Translations under genes and position numbers: made by a program
Assembly: GCA_951213105.1 (NCBI GenBank)
Contig: OX578136.1
Location: forward strand, 152,933,178 to 152,997,177
Direction of reading: 5' to 3'
From: Amaurobius ferox
Lineage: Eukaryota > Arthropoda > Arachnida > Araneae > Amaurobiidae
Length of the DNA stretch: 64,000 nucleotides
Notes under the pieces: generated by a model
The model's input: the letters and a program-made list of their open reading frames with translations, nothing else
Databases searched by the model: none
Told to the model about the DNA's origin: nothing
Shown: in pieces, positions 48,846 through 61,216 of the stretch
How the letters are laid out: every line of letters begins with the position of its first letter
Numbering within the stretch: position 1 is the stretch's first letter

Positions 48846-48959
48846 CATTTCACAATCAAGAGCGTAAATTCCATAACAATTATCAGGGGGAGGTGTTTTT
48901 GGCAGAGTTTTTACATATCCCTTTAATGCATGAGCTTCAGAACCTTCGAAAACATGACC
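48846..48959 (-). CDS. REXO1: REXO1-like exonuclease, exon with motif I
   Basis: Minus-strand acceptor tttttttctacag before 48959, donor gtatga after 48846; 114 nt, phase 0 at both ends. It encodes GHVFEGSEAHALKGYVKTLP then KTPPPDNCYGIYALDCEM. The final A-L-D-C-E-M is exonuclease motif I with the catalytic D and E, and the preceding GHV...G[YF]V[KR]T segment is the family's pre-domain. With exons at 38.5, 35.0, 32.9 and 21.7 kb it completes a DEDDh domain with all four acidic residues and the His. Upstream exons of the protein are not recognised here. REXO1-type enzymes are nuclear 3'-5' exonucleases; the substrate cannot be inferred. Confidence 0.92.
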
Positions 48960-49118
48960 CTGTAGAAAAAAAATATATATATATATTTAAAAACCAATCA
49001 TTAAAAATAAAGATACTAAAGCTAAACACACAGCATACAAAAATATATTCCATACCAGCCACCTGTGGCGACCAGCCTGTTCGCTACCCTTGAAAATTCT
49101 GATTGTGGCAAACTCGCT

Positions 49119-50045
49119 GGCACGACCTACCAGAAAGGTATAAGGTAACTATTTGGACGGCCAGGAAGTACTACCCAATTTAGACTGGAACCTATTGGTG
49201 AAGGCATCCACAGGGACCGTACCCTCCTTCCCCTACCACCAACCTCTCAGAAGGACTTACCGACCCACATGTTTAACATCATCGTACTCCGCGTGAACAT
49301 GGCAGCAATTTTGGGAATCGAACCCGGACCTACCAAGTGCAAATCCCACGTGCTAACCACTGGGGTACTTTGCCCTCCGCGACATTCTCCAACTTTCTTT
49401 TTACTCACCCAATTTAGACCATACCCTCCTTCCCCTACCACCAACCTCTCGGAAGGACTCACGGACCCACATGTTTAACGTGATCATACTCTGCGTGAAC
49501 ATGGTGGCAGTTTTGGCAGTGGCGGGAATCAAATCCGGGCCTTCTGAGTGCAATTCCCACGCGCTAACCACTGGGCTACTTTGCCCTCCGCGACAATCTC
49601 CATAACATTCTTTTTATTTACCCAATTTAGAACGGAACCCAGTGGGAGAGGCATCCACAGAGACCGTACACTCCTTCCCTTACCACCAACCTCTCGGAAG
49701 GACTTCCAGACCCACATGTTTATTGTGATCATACTCTGCGTGAACACGGCGGCAGTTTTGTTTTGGAAGTGGCGGGAATCCAACCCGGGCCTACCAAGTG
49801 CAATTCCTGCACGCTAACCACTGGGCTGCCGCGCCCTCCGCAACTTTCTTTATATTCACCCAATTTAGACGGAAACCCAGTGGGGGAGGCATCCAGAGGG
49901 ACCGTACCCTCCTTCCCCTACCACCAACCTCTCAGAAGGACTTACGGACCCACATGTTTAACGTGATCGTATTCCGTGTGAATACAGCGGCAGTTTTGGC
50001 AGTGGTGGGAATCGAACCCGGGCCTACCGCTAACTTCCCACGCAC
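49119..50045 (-). repeat. Tandem array of SINE-derived ~230-bp units
   Basis: About four head-to-tail units, each with the SINE body core (accctccttcccctaccacc, then aacctctcggaaggactta) followed by a tRNA-like head piece in antisense (gggaatcgaacccgggccta with gcgctaaccactgggct). Unit joins are marked by cgcgacattctccaac and ttctttttactcaccc-like spacers. Units differ by scattered substitutions, so the array is not brand new. Open frames through it are products of the shared repeat. Confidence 0.85.
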
Positions 50046-51215
50046 TAATTTACAATTTAAAATGACCATATGCTAAGCTTTTAATTCCATCATTTAAAAT
50101 ATCCATCGTTCCATCATTTAAAATATCCATAAAATTAAAATATCCATTTAAAAAATCCATATCGTTCCATCATTTAAAATATAAATATAATAATTTCTAC
50201 AATACATATGTTAAGCTCTTAATTCATTTAAAACTGGAAGCGCGGGAAACGGAAAGCAAACACTAATTCGGTTTCTTATTGTCCCATCCATCGCTATGCA
50301 TATTCAAAACCGTGACATCACCTCCACCTTGACGTCCCCACCCACCACCTTCCCTCCTTCTGTGGGGGAGAAACGCTGGTTAAGAAATGCTTTAGTGGAT
50401 CGCCAAGAAATTGAAATTCGGAAAATCTTAAAATCCCTATCCTGTGGGCAATACAGAATATTTCTTGACCAGATTGGACTTGTAAGAATGCCAGATCGTT
50501 GACCTCTCTAAAAATGTAAATTATTAGTTGAAATTATGAGTACTTTTGACTATGCGAGATTTTAAAAACCAAAAATCGATTTTTTGAGCCAAAAGTGACT
50601 TTTGTTTTAAAATCTTTAAAAAATATTAGAAATCGAAATTGAAATTTGAAATTGATATATTTTTACTTGCAATTGTCTGCTCTTTCCGGTGGTGTGATTT
50701 ATTTTTCTCTACGACGTCTGGATCGTGGAGAAAAAAGGGCAAAAAGGACGAAAAATGGTCGAAATCGAATAAAACATTAAATAACAAAAAAAATAATTAA
50801 AATTTTAAAAATCGGTTTTCACGTGTCCCCTTCAAATTGGCTTTTTTTTTTAAAAAAAAGAACGTGAAGGATTTTAATTTTAAATTACACATTTTTAAGT
50901 GTTCTTTAACTAATTTTATTGGGTTCGAATTTAATAAATAACTTTATTTCTCAATAATGAAAACATTAATATTGGAATACCTGCTAGTGCAGAAAAGCCA
51001 GCTAAATTTTAAAAAGGCATACCAATTGCTCTACTTGGTTTATATTGGCCTTGAAGACATTTTTTTAAAAATGTTATTGCTTTAAATAATGAAATATTTT
51101 ATTTTAGGACAACAGTTGCTTAGTGATATATCTTATTAGATAACTAATTTTAAGGATTTTATTGATACGTAAGAGTCTTATTTTTACTTATAAATATTTA
51201 AAATCATGCATAAAA
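50046..51215. other. Unassigned sequence between SINE array and Helitrons
   Basis: Starts with a short array of catttaaaatatccat-like repeats (50050-50190). A GC-richer segment (about 50225-50500) contains ggaagcgcgggaaacgg and a small open frame 50296-50502 without recognisable domain. The rest is AT-rich. No REXO1-like exon was found. Confidence 0.4.
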
Positions 51216-51237
51216 TCTATATAAATAAAAATGAAAA

Positions 51238-51268
<31 letters not shown>

Positions 51269-54200
51269 GCCTGTCTGTCTGTCTGTTTGTCACACCATCA
51301 CGGGAGAACGGCTGAACCGAATTTGATGAAATTTTGTGGGTAGCCCAGAAATAGCCCCACTTAAAATTATATCCGTGTTTTGAGTTTCTACGGCCAGTGG
51401 TTCTCGAGATAGTAGTAAAAAACGAAATTTTCGTTTGTCTCATCATCACGGAAAAACGACTGAACCGAATTTAATGAAATTTGGTGAATAGCCTTGAAAT
51501 ATCCCCCATAAATTTTGTCCAAGTTTCGAGTTTCTAAGACCTGGGGTTGTCGAGATATTAATGAAAAACGGAACTTTTTCCCAGGAGTTCTACTCCCTAA
51601 CTCCGTGGTTTATCCAAACGAAAAGCTTGAAAATCGTTTGAAAGTGAATTAAAATTTAATCTCTGAGTTTGATGGGAGATTTTTTGCGTTAATTAGTCAC
51701 TTTCTGAAAACATGAATTGTTTGAAACATGATTTAAAGGGGAAATCTATCTCCATGGTTCATGGTTTATTTAAAACAAGCTTTTACGGAACAATGAGAAG
51801 TATAGAGAAATCAAAATCGTTATTTAATTTCGCAGTTTATGTTATAAGACATGACATATTTAACATGTTATAAGATTCTATCTTATATCATGCTACTCAG
51901 AAACGCAATTAAATTAAATCTGTCTGTTAATTTTAATAATTATTTTTTCGATTTGAATAATAAATAAATGGATATAAAAATATATTTTAGAAAAGAACGA
52001 TTTGATTTTTCTTATAGCATTTTCGACTAGATGATATCAATTACGGTCTTCAGGTTTAAAAATTATTATTATTTATATTTTCGGGGATTATTGATTCAAG
52101 GATTATTGATATTTTCAAGTTATTATGCAATTATTTTATTATGACAAAAATTGTTTAAACTCATATATTGTATGTTGTACGAATCTTCTACAAATACACG
52201 TGTATATCTTTTAATCTACGAGAATATAAGTAGCACAGGTATATTGACATATGTTTTGATATATATTGGCATATATTGGAATCAATTACGACCTTCTGGT
52301 ATAAAGAGTACGGATATTATTGATGTTTTCAATTTATTACGTCATCTCTTTTATTTTGGCAAATATTTTCGAGACGCATATTGTAATACGGGTAATCTTC
52401 TACTAACACATTGGCATATTTTCTGATCTGCGACAATATAATTAGTACGGGGTTGCATATATTCATTCAATTCCTATTTTTTCTTCTGTAAATTTGCTTA
52501 CAAAAGGGGTCAGGATGTCTTATTCTTCAGATCTGATCGTGAAGATAATTTTGCATAGTGAGAACATATATTCTTAAACTTCTCTTTAGGAGCAATAAAT
52601 TTAATATTTTAACAGAATTTGCACATGATTGCGAACTATAAGTTTCTTTAAATTATACACTCCGTACGAATAACGGGTGTGCTGTTAGTGGTTAATAGAT
52701 TTTAACATTTTAGGAGGATATATCATGTTGCTCGGCATCGCAATTAAATTAAATGTGTTTGTTAATGTTTTTATTATTTTTTTTCGATTTAAATAATAAA
52801 TAAATGGATAAATGGATATAAAAGTATATCTTATGAATGGACGGTTTGATTTTTCTTTTAATTATATTAATTGCTGACTGCGATCAATTTCATTTATTTT
52901 GGCAAAGAGTTTTCAAGCTTATATCGTATTTAGCTACTAAACTCATATATTGTGTTTAGCCAATAAATTCATATAGCCGATTGTTGAAACAGAAAGAGTA
53001 GAGCGGGTATATCTTCTAATACAATTGTAGTGTTTTCATTTAGTATATTGAAACGGGATAAGAATGTTTCATTCAGATCTGCAAATTCAAAGCTACGAAT
53101 TTGGAGGGATATCGCTAATTTGACAACTTTTCTTAAACTTTGCCAAATTGGCGGAAATGTCGCCAAATTGATATAAACGACACACAAACAGCTGCCATAA
53201 ACCTTCGGGTTGGTCGTGTGGCTTGGGTCTTCTACATATCAATGAAATTTTTTTTTGTTTTGTTAGAAGAGAGTACTAAAATGATGTTTGGTTAGCATTT
53301 ATCTGTCAGACCAACCATCCTACTTAGTAATACATTTAGCGAATTTTTAAAATGTCACCAAATTGATAAAAATGTTTTCAAATCTATAAAAATATCTTGA
53401 AATTGATAAAATTGCGCTACATAAATGATATTAATTGTTTTTTGTTAGGGGATAGTATTGTGATGATATTTCATCAATGTGTCGCAAAGTGGAACTGTCA
53501 GTTCTACAGTCCCACTTGGCGATAAATTTGGCGATTTTTTAAAATGTCGCTAATTTGACGAAACTGTCGCCAAATGTTCCATAGAAATATAACTATTTAG
53601 ACGATATTTTTTCTACCAATTTATTTGAAGCAAATGATATCATGTCGCTTAGCAACGGATTTAAATCCAATGTGTTTATGCGGCAGACGATTTTTATTAA
53701 ATCCTTTCTGATTTGAATAATGAAGATATGTATATAAAATAAATTTCACTGCCATTTCATTTTGGACTGGATAATATCAATTATACTCTTCAGGTTTAAA
53801 CATTATTATTATTGATATTTTCCGGAATTATTGATTCAGGGATTATTGATATTTTTAAGTTATTACGCCATTGTCTTGTTGCGGCAAAAATTGCTGACAC
53901 ACGCATATTGTATGTTGTACGAGTAATCTTCTAGGAATGCACGGGTATATCTTCTAACCTACGAGAATATACGTAGTACAGGTATATTGGCATATATTTT
54001 GACATATATTGACATATATTGGAATCAAGTACAGTCTTCTGGTATGAAGATTAAGGGGATTAATTATATATTCAATTTATTACGTCGTCTGTTGTATTTT
54101 ACCAAAAAACATTTGTGACTCATATTGCAAAACGGGTAATCTTCTACTAATAATCGGACATATATTCTAATCTGCGACATTATAAGTAGCATGGGTATAT

Positions 54201-54658
54201 CTTCCCATATAATTTTAGCACTTTAATTTTGACATATATTGGAATAAATGACTGTCTTCAGATTTAAAGATTACGGGTTTATTGGTATTTTCAATTTATA
54301 CATGTAATCTACTAATACAGGTTATATTTTCTAATATTCGCGTATATAATTAGTACGGGTCCCATACAATTTTAACGCTTTTATTTTGCATATATTGATT
54401 CAATTCCATATTTTTTTTTTATATTTGCTTACATAAGGGGTCCAAGATGTTTTATTCTTCAGATATGTCCATGAAGATAATTTTATATAGCGAGAACAGA
54501 GATTCTTAAACTTCTTTTTAGGAGCATTATACTAAATATTTTAACAGAATATTTTGATTAAACATGTCATTTAGTATACTATAAGAATTTGCGCATGATT
54601 ATGAATTTCAAGTTTCTTTATATTATATACTCCGTACGAAGAACGGGTATGCTGCTAG
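51216..54658 (+). mobile_element. Non-autonomous Helitron, tandem copy 1
   Basis: Starts tctatataaataaaaatg (TC at 51216, A before it), followed by a (CTGT)n tract and the conserved gggagaacggctgaaccg block. It ends ccgtacgaagaacgg-gtatgctgctag: the CCGT/ACGG hairpin (54632-54646) sits 8 bp before the terminal CTAG (54655-54658). These are the diagnostic Helitron termini. The interior is noncoding AT-rich sequence with ggcga/tcgcc motifs at about 53100-53160 and 53515-53575. No Rep/helicase frame, so it is non-autonomous. Confidence 0.88.
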
Positions 54659-57600
54659 TCTATATAAATAAAAATGAAAATCTGTCTGTCTGTCTGTCTG
54701 TCTGTTTGTCACACCATCACGGGAGAACGGCTGAACCGAATTTGATGAAATTTTGTGGGTAGCCCAAAAATAGCCCCACTTAAAATTATATTTGTGTTTT
54801 GAGTTTCTACAACCAGTGGTTCTCGAGATATTAGTAAAAAACGAAATTTTCGTTTGTCTCATCATCACGGAAAAACGGCTGAACCGAATTTAATGAAATT
54901 TGGTGAATAGCCTTGAAATATCCCCCCATAAATTTTGTCCAAATTTCGAGTTTCTAAGACCTGGGGTTGTCGAGATATTAATGAAAAACGGAACTTTTTC
55001 CTAGGAGTTCTACTCCCTAACTCCGTGGTTTATCCAAACGAAAAGCTTGAAAATCGTTTGAAAGTGAATTAAAATTTAATCTCTGAGTTTGATGGGAGAT
55101 TTTTTGCATTAATTAGTCACTTTCTGAAAACATGAATTGTTTGAAACATGATTTAAAGGGGAAATCTATCTCCATGGTTCATGGTTTATTTAAAACAAGC
55201 TTTTACGGAACAATGAGAAGTATAGAGAAATCAAAATCGTTATTTAATTTCGCAGTTTATGTTATAAGACATGACATATTTAACATGTTATAAGATTCTA
55301 TCTTATATCATGCTACTCAGAAACGCAATTAAATTAAATCTGTCTGTTAATTTTAATAATTATTTTTTCGATTTGAATAATAAATAAATGGATATAAAAA
55401 TATATTTTAGAAAAGAACGATTTGATTTTTCTTATAGCATTTTTGACTGGATAATATCAATTACAGTCTTCAGGTTTAAAAATTATTATTATTTATATTT
55501 TCGGGGATTATTGATTCAAGGATTATTGATATTTTCAAGTTATTATGCAATGATTTTATTATGACAAAAATTGTTTAAACTCATATATTGTATGTTGTAC
55601 GAATCTTCTACAAATACACGTGTATATCTTTTAATCTACGAGAATATAAGTAGTACAGGTATATTGACATATGTTTTGATATATATTGGCATATATTGGA
55701 ATCAATTACGACCTTCTGGTATAAAGAGTACGGATATTATTGATGTTTTCAATTTATTACGTCATCTCTTTTATTTTGGCAAATATTTTGGAGACGCATA
55801 TTGTAATACGGGTAATCTTCTACTAACACATTGGCATATTTTCTGATCTGCGACAATATAATTAGTACGGGGTTGCATATATTCATTCAATTCTTATTTT
55901 TTCTTCTGTAAATTTGCTTACAAAAGGGGGCAGGATGTTTTATTCTTCAGATCTGATCGTGAAGATAATTTTGCATAGTGAGAACATATATTCTTAAACT
56001 TCTCTTTAGGAGCAATAAATTTAATATTTTAACAGAATTTGCACATGATTGCAAACTTTAAGTTTCTTTAAATTATACACTCCGTACGAATAACGGGTGT
56101 GCTGTTAGTGGTTAATAAATTTTAACATTTTAGGAGGATATATCATGTTGCTCGGCATCGCAATTAAATTAAATGTGTTTGTTAATGTTTTTATTATTTT
56201 TTTTCGATTTAAATAATAAATAAATGGATAAATGGATATAAAAGTATATCTTATGAATGGACAGATTGATTTTTCTTTTAATTATATTAATTGCTGACTG
56301 CGTACATCAATTTCATTTATTTTGGCAAAGAGTTTTCAAGCTTATATAGTATTTAGCTACTAAACTCATATATTGTGTTTAGCCAATAAATTCATATAGC
56401 CGATTGTTGAAACAGAAAAAGAGTAGAGCGGGTATATCTTCTAATACAATTGTAGTGTTTTCATTTAGTATATTGAAACGGGATAAGAATGTTTCATTCA
56501 GATCTGCAAATTCAAAGCTACGAATTTGGAGGGATATCGCTAATTTGACAACTTTTCTTAAACTTTGCCAAATTGACGGAAATGTTGCTAAATTGATATA
56601 AACGACACAAACAGCTGCCATAAACCTTCGGGTTGGTCGTGTGGCTTGGGTCTTCTACATATCAATGAAATTTTTTTTTGTTTTGTTAGAAGAGAGTACT
56701 GAAATGATGTTTGGTTAGCATTTATCTGTCAGACCAACCATCCTACTTAGTGATACATTTAGCGAATTTTTAAAATGTCACCAAATTGATAAAAATGTTT
56801 TCAAATCTATAAAAATATCTTGAAATTGATAAAATTGCGCTACATAAATGATATTAATTGTTTTTTGTTAGCGGATAGTATTGTGATGATATTTCGTCAA
56901 TTTGTCGCAAAGTGGAACTGTCAGTTCTACAGTCCCACTTGGCGATAAATTTGGCGATTTTTTAAAATGTCGCTAATTTGACGAAACTGTCGCCAAATGT
57001 TCCATAGAAATATAACTATTTAGACGATATTTTTTCTACCAATTTATTTGAAGCAAATGATATCATGTCGCTTAGCAACGGATTTAAATCCAATGTGTTT
57101 ATGCGGCAGACGATTTTTAGTAAATCCTTTCCGATTTGAATAATGAAGATATGTATATAAAATAAATTTCATTGCCATTTCATTTTGGACTGGATAATAT
57201 CAATTATACTCTTCAGGTTTAAACATTATTATTATTGATATTTTACGGAATTATTGATTCAGGGATTATTGATATTTTTAGGTTATTACGCCATTGTTTT
57301 ATTGCGGCAAAAATTGCTGACACACGCATATTGTACGTTGTACGAGTAATCTTCTAGGAATGCACGGGTATATCTTCTAACCTACGAGAATATAAGTAGT
57401 ACAAGTATATTGGCATATATTTTGACATATATTGGCATATATATTGGAATCAAGTACAGTCTTCTGGTATGAAGATTAAGGGGATTAATTATATATTCAT
57501 ATTATTACGTCGTCTGTTGTATTTTACCAAAAAACATTTGTGACTCATATTGCAAAACGGGTAATCTTCTACTAATAATCGGACATTATAAGTAGTACGT

Positions 57601-58063
57601 GTATATCTTCTCATATAATTTTAGCACTTTAATTTTGACATATATTGGAATAAATGACTGTCTTCAGATTTAAAGATTACGGGTTTATTGGTATTTTCAA
57701 TTTATACATGTAATCTACTAATACAGGTTATATTTTCTAATATTCGCGTATATAATTAGTACGGGTCCCATACAATTTTAACGCTTTTATTTTGCATATA
57801 TTGATTCAATTCCATATTTTTTTTTATATTTGCTTACATAAGGGGTCCAAGATGTTTTATTCTTCAGATATGTCCATGAAGATAATTTTATATAGCGAGA
57901 ACAGAGATTCTTAAACTTCTTTTTAGGAGCATTATATTAAATATTTTAACAGAATATTTTGATTAAACAAGTCATTTAGTATACTATAAGAATTTGGGCA
58001 TGATTATGAATTTCAAGTTTCTTTATATTATATACTCCGTACGAAGAACGGGTATGCTGCTAG
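54659..58063 (+). mobile_element. Non-autonomous Helitron, tandem copy 2
   Basis: Begins on the base after the CTAG of copy 1 and repeats its whole 3.4 kb, ending ccgtacgaagaacgg-gtatgctgctag at 58063, with T following. By eye it differs from copy 1 by scattered substitutions, a shorter (CTGT)n tract and a small deletion near 57585. The copy is antisense to the REXO1-like gene; whether it lies within an intron of that gene depends on the unseen upstream exons. Confidence 0.88.
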
Positions 58064-58970
58064 TCATTTAATAAAAAACACTATTTATCACTATTGAAAA
58101 CAGTATTGGGAATAACATATGCATGAACAACTCTTTTGAATAGCATCAAGCTTTTCAAAAAGTTATTTTAACAAGTTTTAATTTGAGAACAATTTTTAAC
58201 CTTTTTTGATTGCTCTCTCTTGTTAGCAGTGTGTAAAAAATATGTGTTTCCTTTTTGAAGTAAAATTGATTTTTTTTCCTTTTTGATGTGTGGTGATTTG
58301 TCTGTTTAATTAATTATAGTCTTTAAAATGTGTAGTATACATAATGTAGAGCTATGCATTTTGTAACAGAGGCTTTCAAAACACCATCTTGCTGCCTAAT
58401 TTAATGCATTCTCCTCAATATATATATATTTTTTCTTTTAGACATATTACCTTCATAGTATTTTTCTAGTGGTCATAAAATCTTATGCATTTGGTAATAT
58501 TTAATAGAAGTTTATAAACATTTAGGAGTGCATCAAAGATAAAGTAATGCAAATTTAATGTCATTCGGCTGTAAATCTTTTTCTAATAAAAGCCGGCTTT
58601 TTTTTAAGCAAAACAGCCGGCCGACTTTTTTTGACCTGGCTAAAATCCGGCAACTCTGAATCAGAGTAGATTGTCTTTCGTAAAAGTAAAGATAAATATT
58701 GGAAAGCATATAGCTATTAGTGGATCATTGTGATACTCCAATCGTTTGGAGGTATACAGCATTACCATGTACAAGATAGTTGTGAAAAAGAACAAAATGT
58801 AATACATTATTAAAGGTAGACGAGTCATATTTAGTAAGAGTATTTAATTGGAATAAATCAAAGAGTTATTTAATGACCAAAAATAAATCTTTGATGGTGA
58901 TGTTATTAAAAAGATCTTTAAAATCTAAAGTTTGGATTGAATCAATGGTAACAAAGGATTTCAGTTTTTG

Positions 58971-59013
<43 letters not shown>

Positions 59014-59170
59014 TATGTAATAATAAAAAATTCAAGTAGTATTAACATCACCATAGAAGCAAAATCACGGTCATAATGCCGATAAGAGAAGAGAACAAAC
59101 AGCACCAGCCGAAATTCAATGATTAGTCAGATCAAATTCCTCCTCAGCGCATTGTATATTGTTTTTGCTT
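58064..59170. other. AT-rich spacer, no gene seen
   Basis: Contains an imperfect gccggc-flanked palindrome at about 58592-58622 (aaagccggcttttt and acagccggc) and an (AT)n run at about 58975-59006. No exon recognised. Confidence 0.45.
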
Positions 59171-59172
59171 TT

Positions 59173-59309
59173 TACTTTCCTTATATACATAATGTATAAG
59201 GAAAGTATTGTGACGGGGTCGAAAATTCGAATTCGAGTTTTCGACGGGAGAGCACGTTTCAAGCATCCCTGATCACGAATCAAACATTTTTGAAGTGATG
59301 TCTGTGTGT

Positions 59310-59358
<49 letters not shown>

Positions 59359-60118
59359 TATGTGTGTGTGTCAGTGAGTCTGTGGAGACGATAACTGACG
59401 AACGAATGGACCGATTCGAACCAAATTTGGTACAAAAATCACAATCCGTAAACACTGGAAGCCTATTGCTTTTATATGCAATCGAATGTTAAGAACCCCC
59501 CCCCTAAATTTTCGAATGAAATTTTGAAAAAATCGTCAAAAAATCAAAACCACTAATAAAGTTACGCAAATAGACATTTCTTATGTAATTTTTCATTAGA
59601 AAACGATTGACATAAATTTTAGAACGCTAACATGAACCGTTCTCGAGATATTGTTCATTTTTAAAAAAAAAATTATCAAAAAGTCATATAAAAAAAAATT
59701 CCTACTGAGAAACATGTTCACTTTTCATATGTAATACCATGCGATAAATTGGGTTACATCATTCTGGTGGAACTAGCTCATTCCATTCATGAAAAAATAT
59801 ACTTTTAGTAATACTTTTGTGTTTGAACGCCAATAGTCATTTATCTGCTGTAAGAATAACTTATTTCTTAGTGCATAACGCTTGGCGAGATTTTGGCGAC
59901 GAATTTGGCGGAATGTCGCCAACTTGGCGACTTTTTGAAATGTTGCCAAATTAACGAAAATCTCGCCAAATGGATAAAAATGACGACTAATTGCCCAAAA
60001 TTTAATATCTTGGAAAGAATATTAGTATCTACTATAAGAAAAACCTACTTTTTTTAACTGTAAAAGTAGTAAATTAATTACATTATATAAGGAAAGTCAT
60101 GTGTTGCCCACATCAGAT
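59173..60118 (+). repeat. Element A, young solitary copy
   Basis: A complete copy from the palindromic actttccttatatacataatg start, through TG tracts (about 59302-59370) and the ggcgagattttggcgacg module (about 59883-59975), to the tgttgcccacatcaga end. It is nearly identical to copies 1 and 2 at the left edge, so all three stem from a recent burst or from local copying. Confidence 0.9.
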
Positions 60119-60983
60119 TTTTTTAATTTCCTATCAAGTTGTTTACGAATTTATGTGGTAACACACTTTTTTAATTATATATATATATATTCCTACCTCG
60201 TGGTAATACTTTATTTCTTAATGATTTTGCAATTTTCCCCCCCTCTATTAATGCTTGTAGTCTGTGCTATGATATTTATAGTAACTTACTATTGCCATAT
60301 CTGAATATTTGTTTGGATTAATTAAGGTTCGATGCTCAGACTTGATGTAGAGTCTAGTCTAATTAATTTCCAAGTTAAGCCAGTACTGTTCATTTCTTTT
60401 CTTGGCATAGTAGCTGTGGTCTAACTACTTTGGTAATTTTATTGATTTAATTTTTCATAATTACTTGGTATTGGTTATTATTCCATCTTTCTAATATATA
60501 TATGTATAGTTGTAGAAATCATGCATAGATAATCCAAGGAAGAAACATTTTAATCACAATTTATTTTATTAAGTGGACATCTTAGAATATAGCTTTGTAC
60601 ATTGCTAAGCTCCCAGTCAGCGATCAGATCGCAAGAAACCTCAATGCAGTCTGAATAGGTTCACACAAGTTACAGTAACGGTGAAAGGGAATTTGATAAT
60701 GACATGGGAAACATGCTGTCTTCACGTTTAAGCTTCAAAAATGTGATGGAAATGTAGCTTCATGTGTGAAAGTTTACATAGAAGTTAAGATTAGTGACCA
60801 TATATGGTATGGTAGGGGAAAAGAGGAAGTACAGGCATCTTTGCTAATATTAATAGCGTTCAGTACCTAGAATTTAATATAGTTGCAATAAGTGTGTGAC
60901 ATAAAATAGGAATTTGGAATAAGAATTATAAAAGAAAAGGGCACATTAACAGGGAAAGCTTAAAATTTTTGTATCATATACAT

Positions 60984-61200
60984 ACAGGGTATCCCAAAAA
61001 GATTGAAATGTGCTTTAATTCTTGACCTGTTAAGACATAACTGGACAATGTAAATTGCAAAAATGTTAAAAGTAAGGTAGGAAATAAGACTATGTTAATG
61101 AAATAGTCCTCCCATTAATTTTCAAAAAGTTACACTTTTTTAACTTTTATACGACCCCCTTAGACAAATTTGGTCAGCTAGGAAATTTTTATTTTTAATG
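60984..61200. mobile_element. Possible mariner-type terminal fragment
   Basis: The motif tacagggtatcccaaaaag at about 60984 resembles the outer end of mariner-like elements (TACAGGGTGTCCCAAAAAG type). Downstream sequence includes gacccccttagacaaatt but no matching inverted end or transposase was found. A relic at most. Confidence 0.4.
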
Positions 61201-61216
61201 CAACAAGATCATTAAA

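Noticed and set aside
49247..50076. Open frames with Pro-rich repeats at 49.2-50.1 kb
   Set aside because: They arise from the SINE-derived tandem array, where the same body sequence is read in several frames.
51237..51292. CRISPR-like array in the ctgt repeats
   Set aside because: Simple tetranucleotide microsatellite at the Helitron 5' end; no spacers, and the window is eukaryotic.
52151..52426. Paired 91-codon open frames at 52151-52426 and 55571-55846
   Set aside because: They are the same stretch of the two tandem Helitrons. Composition is AT-driven and no domain is seen; conservation reflects recent duplication, not selection.
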